Assembly: GCA_018417955.1 (NCBI GenBank) | Contig: JACTVC010000006.1 | Span: 62,001-126,000, forward strand | DNA: 64,000 nt | Direction of reading: 5' to 3' | From: Laccaria trichodermophora | Lineage: Eukaryota; Basidiomycota; Agaricomycetes; Agaricales; Hydnangiaceae | In this document: piece by piece, positions 21,627 to 33,241 of the stretch | Layout of the letters: each line of letters begins with the position of its first letter | Position numbering within the stretch: position 1 is the first letter of the stretch | Program-made: the position numbers and the translations under genes | Notes under the pieces: generated by a model | Database searches by the model: none | What the model was told of the DNA's origin: nothing | What the model saw: only the letters and a program-made list of their open reading frames with translations

Positions 21627-23832
21627 CATCAGCAAAACCTGATTTTCCCATGTAGACAGGCATAGTGCTTCCGCTAATATCATAGTTTCCCATAGTTACA
21701 CGCCAAGTTTGGCTAGATGCCCTAGCGCTCCACAGTGCTCCACAGCACTGTGTGGGCATAAGCTTGTGCTATACAGCACTACAGAGATTTGTGCCATTGC
21801 TATAGGGTGCTATAGAGGGGCCTCCACTTTCTACCCAGCCCTTATAGGGAGTCAAACTACAAGTATACTAGATTTCAGTAGAAAACACATTCCCTATTGT
21901 ATATGAATAATTTATGACCAAAATACACCTGTAATAAGAAGAAAGTACAACACTGTCCAGAGATTGATTGACCTACAAAGATTGCAACAAGAAAGAATAT
22001 GAAGTATCTTTTGCAAAACATATTCGTCTTTTGTGATTTTTTTTTGATGTCTAATACAGGCCAAATAGTTTATGCTACAGTTTGTGAGGTACTCCAAGTT
22101 TTTCTACACCGTAAATTGGATTGCATTCGCGTGAATGAAGCAATTAAAATAAGCCTACATAGAGGCCAAACAGTGCAATATTCATGAAGTTATAGCTATG
22201 AGCTACCCTAGAAAGTGTAAGTGTGAATTGATGGAAGTCGGTACTGTTGCGGGAAGTCACGTGCCGCGCTCAACTCACATTTTCGAACTTAGACAACTTC
22301 AATTGTTACTACTAGTACTACTACCAAAAAACAGGAAATTTCAGGAAATCATGGAAATAGCCAGGAAATTTCTGGTAACAACTGCAAATTTCTTGGAAGG
22401 CTCGGAAATTGTTCAATAATTTTCCAATATGAACTTTATATTTGCCTGATTACATGGTGCCATCTACAATTGTGTATGCCCACCTCGAATGCCATGCTTT
22501 CTGTGAAAGACAGTGACAGGTGACAAACAACTTCAAGTTGCAAGACAATTCGTTAAAGTCCATTGAAACTCCGACATCATGTGATTATGTTGAACTTTGA
22601 ATTTCCCAACACGGAAATTCATTGTTCTTCCTTCCCACCACAATGTTCAACTTCTCCTTGACAAACGGCGTCCTCCCTCGTCGAGTTACAGCATCCTCCC
22701 TCCCTTGTTGACGAACTGCATCCCTCGATGAACGGGTCCTCCCTCGTCCATGAATGGCATCCTCCCTCCCTCGAAGAACGGCATCCTCCCTCTCTTGAAG
22801 AATGGCTTCCTCCCCCCCTTAAAGAATGGCTCCCTGCCTCCCTTGAAGAACAGCTCGCTCCTGTGAAGAATGGCTTCCTCCCTTAAAGAAAAGATCCCTC
22901 CCTCATTGACGAACAGCTCCCTCGTCGACAAACAACTCCTCCCTCGACGAATGGCTCCCTCTCTCGGCAAACAGCTCCCTCCCTTGATGAAAGGCTCCCT
23001 CTTGACAAACCGCCCCCCTCCCTCGACAAACGGCTCCCCCAATGAACAGTGTCCTCCCTCGATGAACTGCTCCCTCACTCGTCGACGAACGGCATCCTCC
23101 CTCCCTTGACAGACGGCGTTTCTCCCTCAACAAACGGTGTCCTCCCTCCCTCGTTGATGAACGGTGTCCTCCCTCTCGTTGATAAATGGTGTTCCCCCTG
23201 CCTTGAAAAACGGCGTCTTCCCTCGCTTGTCGACAAACACATCTTCCCTCTGTTGTCGACGAACGGTGTCCTCCCTCCCTTGTCGATGAATGGCGTCCTC
23301 CCTCCTTTGAAGAATGGCTCCGTCCCTGGACAAACAACCGTCCTCCCTTCCTTGTTGGTGAATGGCATCTTCCCTTCCTTGTCTGTGAATGGCATCCTCC
23401 CTCTGTTGATGAAAGATGGACGGTCTGCAGTCATTACTATGTAGAATATTAGGATATCTTGTATAATGTAGCAGTGCAGACAATAAACTTATTTTTCGTA
23501 ACACAAGTTCTGTGTAAAAATCATGCAATATGGTATTAAAATGAGCAGAATGTATGCCCCCCCTCTAGGAATCTGCAGACCCCAGGGGTTGCTACTGAGG
23601 GCTGCAGATCTGCTCCGTAATTCTAGGGAGCACTATGAAGTGGCTATGTGTTTCTATGAATGGCTGCAGATCTGCTCTGAGATTCTAGGGAGTGCTGTGT
23701 AGTGGCTGTGCGTTTCTATGTAGAGCTGCATAGAACGCACAGGTGACTGTAAAGGTGATACCCCTTTCTATGGTGCTATGGCACTACACAGCCCTGCCAC
23801 GTGCTGCCTAGCTCACCCAGGTTTTGCTGATG
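21627..23832. mobile_element. 2.2-kb inverted-repeat element, non-coding
   Basis: A perfect 15-bp inverted repeat CATCAGCAAAACCTG bounds the segment (21627-21641 and 23818-23832). Weaker subterminal complementarity continues inward, with CTGTGTRG and GCTATAG/CTATRG-rich tracts on both sides. The flanking CTC trinucleotide appears on both outer sides and could be a 3-bp target duplication, though it is short. The interior holds a GC-rich minisatellite and near 23580-23760 a pair of GCAGATCTGCTC-containing repeats. No transposase was recognised, so it would be non-autonomous. Confidence 0.5.
22660..23415. repeat. GC-rich minisatellite, unit about 24-30 bp
   Basis: More than two dozen degenerate copies of a unit approximating CATCCTCCCTCCCTCGTCGA followed by CGAACGG. 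Copies vary through CTCC loss or gain. Long Arg/Gly/Glu-rich frames on the minus strand and Pro/Ser/Leu-rich frames on the plus strand arise from the repeat and are not supported as genes. Confidence 0.88.
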
Positions 23833-26491
23833 CTCCTCAAGTTCAAATATCTGTTACTCACTAATGTTTTCAATAGTGCTGAGCGTGATTAACATCATTT
23901 TTATCACCATCGATGTCGTGCGTCCTCTAACCCATTAGGTAGTTTCATCCCACTCAATTGCTGAATCAAAGCCAATGGAGTATAAGCACATGTTTGCATT
24001 GTACGTCTTCGCTTTTTAACATTATTTTTCAATTTACTAAGTACTAGGAAACAGTCCAGCACAAGTTCTCAATTCTATTTTTGGCTAACCAAGTGATGCT
24101 CCTCCTTGTTGAACATCGCCATCAGACACTACAAAACAACATGTGATACAGGTCTCAGAATCGTTTATCAACTGACATCAGTATTCTTTTTTCACAACGG
24201 TCAGCCACAATATGGAGGTGGCTGGGAAGGACGAGGCGGACGAACCTTGGATGTCAGAGGGAGAGTGGATCACTTGAGGTTGGATGAGAGGTGGGGGGTG
24301 CATGGGATTTGCAGACCACGAGCTCAGACTGGGCCGGGAAGGGGGCTGAATGTAAACAAACTTCTGACATCATCTTCTGTCATTACGTTGTAGCTGAATC
24401 TCTTCAGAGATGCTTCTCTACAGATACGTAGTGTCCTTGCTTGAATGCTTATTCATAAAATGCGGTGCTTCATAGAAAGGCGATATCAACTGTAAGTTGT
24501 AACTGGAATTGAGGTCAAGTTGAACCATGGTTGAGCAATAAGCGGCAGCCCATTTACAGAGCTAGCAAATCTCTTCCTTCGACGTCAAATAAACAGAATG
24601 CAAAAAAAGAAAAAATTAATGCCTTGAACTACATCTGCAGATCGGTTCTACTCATTTTCTACCAGCGCGGTCATCTAACTTCCAGCATCAGCTGATTTGG
24701 AAAAACTGCAGAAATACTAACACTTTATTGTAGGCTAGGAAGCCGCAGTAGACCACACAGAATCAGAATCCGATATGACGGTAATATCTAAGGATGGTCG
24801 ACCAGATTCTGATATGATGCCAGGTTGATCAGGATTTGGAACATTTAAAATTCCTCACGGTACGTTCCCCATCGCGATTGTGGGCATTTGAAGCGAAACG
24901 TTCACCACAGCTATTTGCATCACTTGAGCCTGAGCAACAGCTGTTGCAGGCGCGCGTGCACAGCACGCCTTCTGACAACCTGCAACCACGCCTATGAAAC
25001 AGAGCAATACGATATAAGTTGCTCCGGCCCATACTGCACAGAAGAGTCTGAGTGAACTCTAAAACGCAAGAAGTACATGCAGTTTGGCTGACCAGGAATG
25101 AGAAGGATCAGGGTCAGTTGCAGGCTGTAGCAAGGATATGGGATTCTATCCTTCCCTTATATCATTTACTTTCCATTACTTAGCATTTGTATCACATGAC
25201 TCCCTTCCATACTTGTCAGTATTAGTCATGTGACAATTTACCTTCTTACATCTTTACCACCACTGCATCTATTGCTTTCTAGCAGGCGTTCTATCATAGC
25301 TCAAACCAATAGGCAAGTGTTATTGTGTATTAACAGGTCACTGACACTCTGCTCCAAGAGAACAAGTGTCAGCACCAGTTGATCAGGGCAGATCTTATCA
25401 GATCTGCAGTGCTATCCCTTTCTGTGTCTGTATCCAACCTCTTGTGGATTTCCCAAGAGGTAGCAGGGGTTGTAGCTTTGGATTTCCAGAGTGATCTCAA
25501 CCCTCGCTAGGATATGCCCACATCCAGTCTCATTTCTTCATTCTTCCTCTCTTTGGACCAAGTTGCAACCAAGATTGCACCTGGGTCTTCACACCATTAC
25601 CATTCCAGCTCGCCATACGACTTTCATCGACAGCTCCTGCATTTAACGCACAGATTGTCTGTTACACAGGCTGTCAGGTGTGTTGGAATTTATTTCCCAT
25701 GCAGCAAACTCTGGCCGTGTGGGGGAAGAGGTGTCCTGGCTTATAGTGGCAGCATTGACTGATGGTATGGGGACAGTGGTGAAGGAAAACACTAGGGGGA
25801 TGATGGATAGAAAGGTGATCATGGAAGTTTGAGACAAATGAAATTTACCCCTATTATCCCAATCCTACAGCTGATATGGGATTGAGGTATTATCTTTGCA
25901 GAAGCGTCATGAGGGCTTTTTGCTGAGGGTGTGAGTCAGATTAAATAACAGTAAAATCTGCATTCATCAACTTCAAACAGTACAAGTTGAATCGCACAGA
26001 GCGCTGAAAGAGGAAGTTCACTGGCAGCACAAGGTCTGGCAGCAGATTACGCATGCCAGTGGATCTTGAAATGAAACACTCACTTTATCATTATTCAAGT
26101 CTGGTTGTGACGATTGTTAAAGTAGTTGAATAGGTGTCGCTCTGAGAAATCTCGCTGACATTTATGTTATAGCAAAGGTTGTGCAAAAGGTCTGGCTGGC
26201 AGTGTGGGCATCTATTTACGTGTACTATCAAAAGACATCAAAACAGAGAAACTTTAGTCTCTCCTAGACAGACTTCGATACATGTGAAGTCGTACCTTGG
26301 TTCACGATGTATGAAGAGAAACTTGAAAACAAAATTGAAATGATATTCTCAAGACTAAGTACTTTATCGCTTTTAGAAATATGGCTGCTTGAAATTCGCT
26401 GCACACTTTACGTGCCGATGATCTAGCCTGATGGCCACGCCATCAACCTGAGGCTAATAATGCCACCTAATACTACGAATTAAATCCTGTC
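23833..26491. other. Gene-poor stretch without recognised features
   Basis: About 2.6 kb in which no ORF shows a domain. Small frames (for example 24829-25032 minus, which is Cys-rich, and 25643-25837 minus with a hydrophobic start) lack supporting splice or family evidence. Probably degenerate repeat DNA. Confidence 0.45.
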
Positions 26492-26493
26492 TA

Positions 26494-27258
26494 AGGTAGA
26501 CGACAGCCATACCCTTCCAACGTCACGTGCAAAACGTGACATTTCCATTTTAAGCCTTTATTATATAGATAATGCCCTAGAATATTTTGAACACGGATCC
26601 TAGCTAATCGGAAACCATAGAACTAAGCCAAATATAGATTTAATGGGATACAAAAAAAAAGTGGAGCGGTAAACCGAAATTTGAGGGAAAAGAAGCAAAA
26701 ATACTTCGTGACGCGTCAATTTGAGGGCAGCAGACACACAAACACTCCTCAGCAGGCTGAAATCATGCCTAAACGAAGTAAGTACATTCAGTAAAGAGCA
26801 CAGAACTTACAGGGAGGTGACAGACCTCAAAAAAAGGCCAAAACTGCGGAGGAGAATGAGGGGATTCTGTCTGTGGGTGGTCAGTTACTCAAAGATGCAT
26901 CTTAACTGACAAATACCAGAGAACACCAACCCCTGTGCCATCTGTAACCTTTAGGGAGCATTTACAGTCAAATTTGGATTGGAATTTGGATGCGCTGGAT
27001 TTTCTCCAGAATGGTCAAGTATTATTGTATATACCTTAGTATTCTCATATCTCCTCCCCCAATTTTCATTCTCCTGCTTTATAATTTTGTATATACCTTT
27101 CTAGTACTGATTCCAATAGTTCTGTGGTCGCTGATTCTTTCTAACTTGATGAAATGAATTGTTATGGCCTTTTTTCGACTTTTCTCAAATCTATCTTCCA
27201 AGAAAGGAGCGTTACGTCACGTCACAGAGGGTTGGTTGCATATGGTTGTCGTCTACCT
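26494..27258. mobile_element. 765-bp TIR element flanked by TA
   Basis: The ends are inverted repeats of about 40 bp starting AGGTAGACGACARCCATA. The left copy follows TA at 26492-26493 and the right copy precedes TA at 27259-27260, so a TA target duplication as in Tc1/mariner-type elements fits. The interior has no transposase ORF, so this would be a non-autonomous MITE-like copy. Confidence 0.7.
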
Positions 27259-27391
27259 TAAGTTTTTTTTTCTGACAGCTTCGACCAAACAAAGTCATGA
27301 ATCCAAATTCTGCACAGGAATTTGACAATGATAAGGGCAGTGACGTCAGGCACAGCCATCAACGGAAGTTAGCTCTTTCCACTCGACACCC

Positions 27392-28690
27392 ATGTCTCCA
27401 GCGCGGACCAACTCTCAGCTTTCTGAGCAGCTCATACAAGATAGCTTCCATAGCTATTTAAAATCCTCTTTATCCCAAGCAAAGGCCGAACGTTTGTTAG
27501 ATGCCGATATTCTGAGCAGTGCGGAGGGTGATCTTATGATAACCGGTGCGTAAATTTACAGAACACCATTTGACTACGTTTCTAACAACAATTTACCAGG
27601 ACCGGCTCTTTGCCTATACTTCGCAGCGCTCCGATGTACCACGAATCCACCGTCAGTACCCCTTCCCCGTTCCTCGAAATCAGGTCCAGGCCAGCCCACC
27701 GATCTATCTTACGACAACTGTCCACCAGCATTCGTCTCTTTCCTCCAAGTATGGGCCAAAACCGTTCCAAGTATCCAAGCTCTCGCCCCAGAGTATCAAC
27801 ATGACCTAGCAAGGGTCATTTGCGGCCTCGAGCCCATCTCTCAACCAATGCACGCCTCCATTAACGGCATCGCAGCGGATCTACGCGCCGTAGCCATCGA
27901 GATAAGCCAGCGCAGGTCCTTCCAAGACCGATACGCCTCAGATCTTCAAGCGGCGCTCGACGCGGGTGGGACACCCAGTCCGCGCAAAGCATCTTTCGTC
28001 CCTCCACCCATCTACGTCCCCGATAGCCCTTCTTCGTCTTCCCTCTCCTCCCTTCCTCGCCCCCAGTCACCTGGTCTCTTGTCACCTTCGACGCCGCAGT
28101 TCCCTGCACGAAGTCATTCGCCTACCATCCTCGCCCCCGACTCACCCGCTATAGAATTCATCCGCGAGACGCTATACGCGTCCCTCGCAGACGCCCTCGA
28201 GCGCCTCCCTTCCCTCCGCCGACTTCTCTCCCTCGACCCACCCCGCGCATACTTTGCCGCAGTCGCATTCGCCATTCTGGACGTAGCCACCACCGCCATA
28301 ACGCCCGACGGCTCCGTCGTCGGCGTCCTCGGGACTCCACTGACACTCGAACAATGCCCAGCACCGCTCCGCCCGTTCATGGCTGAGCTGGCGGCGATAG
28401 GCGCACAAGCCAAAGCGGTGGAGGAGGAGGACAACGAGAGTGCGATGAGGCTTGCGGAGAGGGGGGAGGATATACCCCCGACGAGGATGGAGCGGGTGAG
28501 GGTTATGCTGGAAGGAGGGATTGGGGCGGATGTGGGTGATATGGATGGGAGGAGGAGCGTGGAGGGGCGGGCGGTGGCGTTTGTGAATCGGATTAATGCG
28601 TTGAGTTTGGGGTTGACGAGGTTGAAGGCGTTTAGGGAGAGGCAGGACGAGGTGTTTGCCGTTTTGAAGGGTATTAGTGGGGCGTCGTGA
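27392..28690 (+). CDS. Conserved hypothetical protein, 414 aa
   Basis: Two exons, 27392-27545 and 27600-28690, joined across a 54-bp intron (GTGCGT...TTACCAG). Joining them gives 415 codons including the stop with no break. The start is the first ATG, reading MSPARTNSQLSEQL. Residues about 55-150 form a globular, Leu/Ala-rich part. Residues 175-235 are a Ser/Pro-rich linker (SPSSSSLSSLPRPQSP). The C-terminal 180 residues are predicted helical, with a hydrophobic AYFAAVAFAILDVATTAI segment that is probably buried helix rather than a membrane span. I do not recognise the family. It is the first intact host gene right of the repeat block, and the GC-rich codon use of exon 2 contrasts with the AT-rich repeats. 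Confidence 0.85.
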
Positions 28691-28925
28691 TTTTTCTTTA
28701 TTTCTATTTTTTTTGCTTTTGGATTTGGATTATATGCACGTTTAATGCACTTACTATATGATTTCCTCCATTCCCAATATTATAGAATTCCTTCGTACAT
28801 ATAGGTCATCCACCTCACTTCAAAGGCAGATCTTAGGCGTTCGCGTAAGGTCTCGATAAACAAGTCTGTTGCGTATTCCTCCCGTAGCCATGTTTCCGAC
28901 TGTCAGGCTCATTCCAGTAACAAAT

Positions 28926-29530
28926 CTACTTCTTCGTCGCTCTCCGATCTTTCTGGATCCTCCCCAGCGATATCCTATCCCGACCTTCAGCCATATGGAT
29001 AATTTCATTCAACATAGCAAATCGGTCTGCTTGGCCCTCCGATTTCTTCTTTGCAGCTTTCGCACTCTTCTCTATATCTTTCGCGGAAGGCGGCGACTGA
29101 GCGTCCCACGTCCTAAAATGCATCTCCTTGTCTTGTACCCGCTTCTTTCCCGCTTGAACGACCTTTGAGAGATTCCGCGAAAGTTGATGTGCGAGTCCTC
29201 GCGATTTGCTAGAGGTGTAGAGGAGAGCGAGTGTAGTGTCCACTACATTACATGGATCCTTTATCAACCTGGAATCTAAAAACCCTTTGAGTTCTTGAGA
29301 GACTCACTCCGCACATTCCATTCCTTCAAAAATGTTTCTAGTCCCTTTCTCGCAACGTCGTCTCCGACTTCTAATTGTTGGAGCTGTCTGATAGTTTTAG
29401 CCCCACCCTCAAAAACCGGCCGCCATAAGGCACGAAGATTCCGGGTCGCTGCTCGATGGTGAAGGACGGAGGCGGATGCTGTTCGCAGAAAAAGTCGGTA
29501 GAGGCTGGTAAAGGAAGGTGGGAGTACCAT
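28926..29530 (-). CDS. LYR-motif protein, probably mitochondrial, 190 aa
   Basis: The start codon at 29530-29528 opens with MVLPPSFTSLYRLFLRTA, which has the LYR tripeptide near the N-terminus as in LYRM proteins. These are small mitochondrial factors that bind acyl carrier protein or assist complex and Fe-S assembly. A second conserved-looking block, TTLALLYTSSKSRGL, lies after the splice, and the C-terminus is Lys/Glu-rich and helical. The only junction that keeps frame uses GTGAGT at 29307 and TTTTAG at 29276, an intron of just 32 bp, unusually short for basidiomycetes. With it the coding length is 191 codons including the stop. Without it the N-terminal frame stops at once. The specific LYRM subfamily is uncertain. 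Confidence 0.75.
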
Positions 29531-29789
29531 AAAAACGCCAGGACACGTGATGTCACTTGAAACCGAACAAACAAAGAACCACAAGCGCTTTGATGACGTG
29601 GGCTACCGACCCACCAACACTCGTCTTGGGTCCCGGCGAACTACAGTAATCAACTGGGTCTTTACTACGGGGATCGACCCATATTCTCGTTCGTCGCGCC
29701 GAACCTGCGATCAGGCAATGGTCTTTTCGTATCACGGACTCCTGGCAGCTTAGGATCTTGGCTGGGAATATCCATATCGAACCGGAACT

Positions 29790-30640
29790 TGATCGTTTAC
29801 AGCCCCTTATGAACTCAACAAAGACATCACGGCGACGGTAGAACACACACCATCATAAATTTTAGAAAGGCGAGGTACGGATTTTCGATCCATCGCAACT
29901 TTTTGTGGGTTGTTCACGTAAGATGAAGGGCTGGCGACGCGACTTTGCACATGATGGCGCCAATGTTGTTCGTGGAATAAGAGTCTTTTCTGGTTATGAT
30001 GTTTTGCTGTCTTCGTCTTCTGTTGGTCTTCGGGAAAACCTTCCTGGCACAAACATCACGGAACTGGCTCCCGCTTTTCCCCCAAAGTACGCAACGAGCG
30101 GTAACTCATCAGTCAGTGGTCACCCCATCACAGTCAAACAACCTGCTACTGCCTGTGCGCGGCGGTTTAGCGTCTCCTTGTCATTCGATGCCCGGAATTG
30201 TTGTCGTAAACAAGGTACCCGTCGACTCATGCTGGGGATTTGACCGCCAGAATTCGATCCGTTCTAACTTTGATATATTCGAAACGTGGTCTTGCATCAG
30301 AGCGTCAATTCTTTGACGTTGGATTTACAACGGACTGTTCTTACACCATTTCTTGATATTACTGTTGGACCCGCCAATGCCGGCATATCTACGGAAAAGA
30401 CGATATCCCGCGTTCCAGTCAATCCTACTCAACAGCAATTAAAGACGCGTCCGGGTGTCCTTTCTTCAACCTTGATGTAGACGAGCGCCAGTGGGCACGA
30501 AAGCGAAATTCCTAGTGGGTCATTTGACCCTTCCAGATATCATGTTGACGTTACTTTTTCGAGATGCTGTGGTTCCCCAGCGACTAGGTGTGTAATAACT
30601 TATTGCTGTGAGCACGATTTGAGCTGCCTGCCAGGAGCGC
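29790..30640 (+). repeat. Diverged duplicated segment, copy 1
   Basis: Blocks here recur in the same order about 0.94-1.29 kb downstream: AACAAAGACATCAC, a GATGTTTTGCTGTCTTCGTC block, GCCGGCAT..TCTAC, and GACGTTACTTTTTCGAGATG. Indels change the offset between blocks, so the duplication is old. No coding frame is shared by both copies. Confidence 0.65.
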
Positions 30641-30734
30641 GCTTACTCCTGTTAGCTTGAATTTAGGGATCATGGCGCGACTATCATAACGAAACGCGCT
30701 TCTTCCTGTCGTTTCTGTCGTATCGACACGCACT

Positions 30735-31940
30735 TGATCATTTCCGGTTCTCATGAACCTAACAAAGACATCACTAGGGCTACGCCCGTGATCCCCATGG
30801 GCTCAGAGCCATGGGTTTTCAACTTCTTGTGGCTGCTGGCGGCGTGCTTTAGCCTTGTTGCCTACGCATTCCGGGATCTCCTCTGGGGGCGAATGATAGG
30901 CTCTTATCGAATTTAAGCCGATCCTTTCCTGCCATCGTGTCAAAAAGTACTTGATTGTCCGCAGTCCTATATTAACTCAGTAAAGACACAACTGGGGCCA
31001 TTTTCATGTGGGATGGACGCCAGCGTGACTCTGCGTGATGTTGCCAGTGATACGGAGTCAGATTCTTTTTCTGGCAATGATGCTTTGCTCATCGTCTTCT
31101 GCAAAGCTAGAACTTAACGACGACAGGTCATCACCATTCGAAATGAAGGTGAGGTGATTTCACCTTCACGGAATTCCCGCTCCGAAAAGCAAAAAAGGAA
31201 GCCGAAGCCACAGTAGCCACAAAGATAGGCTGTTCCCACACAAACGAGGAAAGTCGCGCTTCCCTAGGCCTTGTTCTCTTTCTGCTGTAAACCCCGGTGA
31301 ATCAAGAGTAATCTTCACAGCACCATGACACGACCTTTGTGTGGTAAAACTTTCCGCTTGCCGAGATGTACCACACAACCAATCGGCGCCGAATTACTGG
31401 ATGCGCAATCAGAATCCGACACGGTTGCTCAACACCAAATTGACATATTCCACCAATTTGCCAGTCGCAAGACTTTCTAAGGAGCGCCCAACTCCAACTC
31501 AGGCTACCATCGGGAGCTGCGGAATTGGCCTTGTTCAAACAAATTTCCTGGCTTAGTGGTATTCTTGAAAGCTGTTCTTGCGTGAAACAGAAATGACAGC
31601 ATGAATTGTTTGATGCTGGATTCCCGACATGTTTTTACACTTGGAATCATTGACCCGCTACTGCCGGCATTGTCTACAAAAAGGACAATTTATAGCATTT
31701 CATTCGATTTTTAACAGCGCATTTATGAGGCGGACTTTTCGGGGTGTCTTCTATTACATTTCGATATAGACGAGCAATGAAAACGAAATTCATAGTGAGT
31801 CATTTTATTGAGAATTCCAGATGCCATGACGTTGATGTTACTTTCTTCGAGATGCTATGGTATTTTGCTGGCCCTCCTGTGACTAAATGCGTACGACAGG
31901 CGGCAAACTTCTTGTTGTGACTATTACCCGCTGATGATGA
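30735..31940 (+). repeat. Diverged duplicated segment, copy 2
   Basis: This is the downstream counterpart of 29790-30640, with the matching landmarks at about 30757, 31079, 31660-31670 and 31832. An extra partial repeat (AGTAAAGACACAAC near 30979) suggests more than one round of duplication. No gene is recognised inside. Confidence 0.65.
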
Positions 31941-32100
31941 TACTGGATGATTTAATGGCAATATCATTCTCCTTCTAGACGAAGAGACATATCGCCGAAT
32001 GACTTTGTTTCAAGAATTTACAGGTGTGCTTTCGTTTTCCCGTCGCTGTCGTAGATCATCATCCTCACAGCAACCAACGCACAACTCCGTTCAGGAAAGA

Positions 32101-32108
32101 GATAAAAG
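32101..32108 (+). promoter_or_regulatory. TATA-like box of dsRBD mini-gene A
   Basis: GATAAAAG lies 97 bp before the start codon. The same box with similar flanks (GATAAAAGG.. AATGGTTGAGCGAA) precedes paralogue C at 61165, and a variant (TTAAAAG) precedes B at 37403. The conserved position supports a core-promoter role. Confidence 0.55.
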
Positions 32109-32197
32109 GGAGGATGGTAGAGCGAATCCCTTCAACTCCAACATTAAGTTAGCTACGTCCCCACCTTTCTCCTCAACAACCCTCTCAGTCTCCGACA

Positions 32198-32553
32198 ATG
32201 TCCACAGCGATGCCTCGTACGTTGCGTTGCACTAATTCACAATTATCTTACCGAATGAACCTTTTGATCACCCCAGAAACTCCCCTGGAATACGCAAATA
32301 TTCTCCATAATTTCTGTCAGGATAGGAAAATAGAATTGAAGGTCGTCGACGAACGCTCAGGTCCCCAAAACGATGAAACCTGGACCGCGATAGTATTTAG
32401 TGAGACCTCTGATGAGTATTAACGTTCAATGCTAAAGTAAGCTCCCCGAACACAGTTCAGGGAATTGAGGTGGGTAGAGGAATCGGGAAATCCAGAAAGA
32501 GCGCAAGAGCAGTAGCTGCCAAGTTTGTTTTGGAGATTTATGGCTGGATCTGA
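32198..32553 (+). CDS. Single dsRBD mini-protein, paralogue A, 79 aa
   Basis: Three exons: 32198-32216, 32277-32399 and 32456-32553, with introns of 60 and 56 bp. The spliced frame gives 80 codons including the stop. The protein is essentially one double-stranded-RNA-binding domain. Helix 1 is EYANILHNFCQDRKIEL, the beta region contains SGPQNDETWTAIVF, and the C-terminal helix carries the basic signature GIGKSRKSARAVAAKFVLE, matching the GxGxSKKxAK consensus that grips the dsRNA major groove. It probably binds structured or double-stranded RNA in cytoplasm or nucleus; no second domain is present. Paralogues B and C share both intron positions. The first ATG is taken as start; the ATG four codons later is a fallback that corresponds better to the paralogues' start. 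Confidence 0.85.
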
Positions 32554-33241
32554 CGACGTCCGTTTTATTGCCCTGACGATATTGTCCCCCGCTGATATTT
32601 TACCTGTGACTCCCCCTCGTCGCTTGTTCTCGTTCCTCCCCCAGTTTTATAGGTATCACTCCCAGATTTTAATCCATGGGCCTATTTCTGTTCCAATATC
32701 TTCTTCAATTTGTATCTCTAGTTTTGATTTTCCGTGAATTTGTAATAGAATTTCTTTATCCTCTTTATGAGAGCTCCAGCTTTGTTTAAACATTCGCCAA
32801 CCCCTGTGATTTCGTCATTTCCTGGTGTTGCTGAGGTGCATATATCCTCTAGCCGGAAGAGGCCTTCGGAGGGTCGGTATGCGACTAAGTATTAGGGTTT
32901 TAGCTGCTAGCTGGTGCGCAACCCGAAGTGAAGTTCGCGTGACTGACAACAAGGAGAGGCTTGGGTTTGATCTGGCTCCAGCAATAGTGATCTCACTGTA
33001 CCACGAACACCTTTATTCCGTATGCTCCTATGTATATCAATGCGTCTAGAATCGTTGTTTGAAGTTTTTTCAATTTTACTTCACTCATCTTCAGCTGACG
33101 CTTACAGTTTCTTGTCATTCACGCCAGGGAACCTTTACCTCCACTGTTGTGTGCACCCAACCCCGCACCAAAGCGAAGAGAAGATTCTTATTCTCAAAAA
33201 AATTCACATGCAGCAAAAACTGAAAAGCATGAGGGACACTT
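32554..33241. other. Intergenic, no feature recognised
   Basis: Convergent 3' flank between the dsRBD mini-gene and the Zn-cluster gene. Only weak short frames are present. Confidence 0.5.

Noticed and set aside
22660..23415. CRISPR array
   Set aside because: Units are degenerate and abut directly without unique spacers; the genome is eukaryotic.
22686..23528. Arg/Gly-rich and Pro/Ser-rich proteins in the minisatellite
   Set aside because: All frames are open because of the repeat composition; no conserved start, splice or domain.
25643..25837. Small secreted protein with a signal-peptide-like N-terminus
   Set aside because: Isolated 64-codon frame without conserved cysteines, processing site or splice support.
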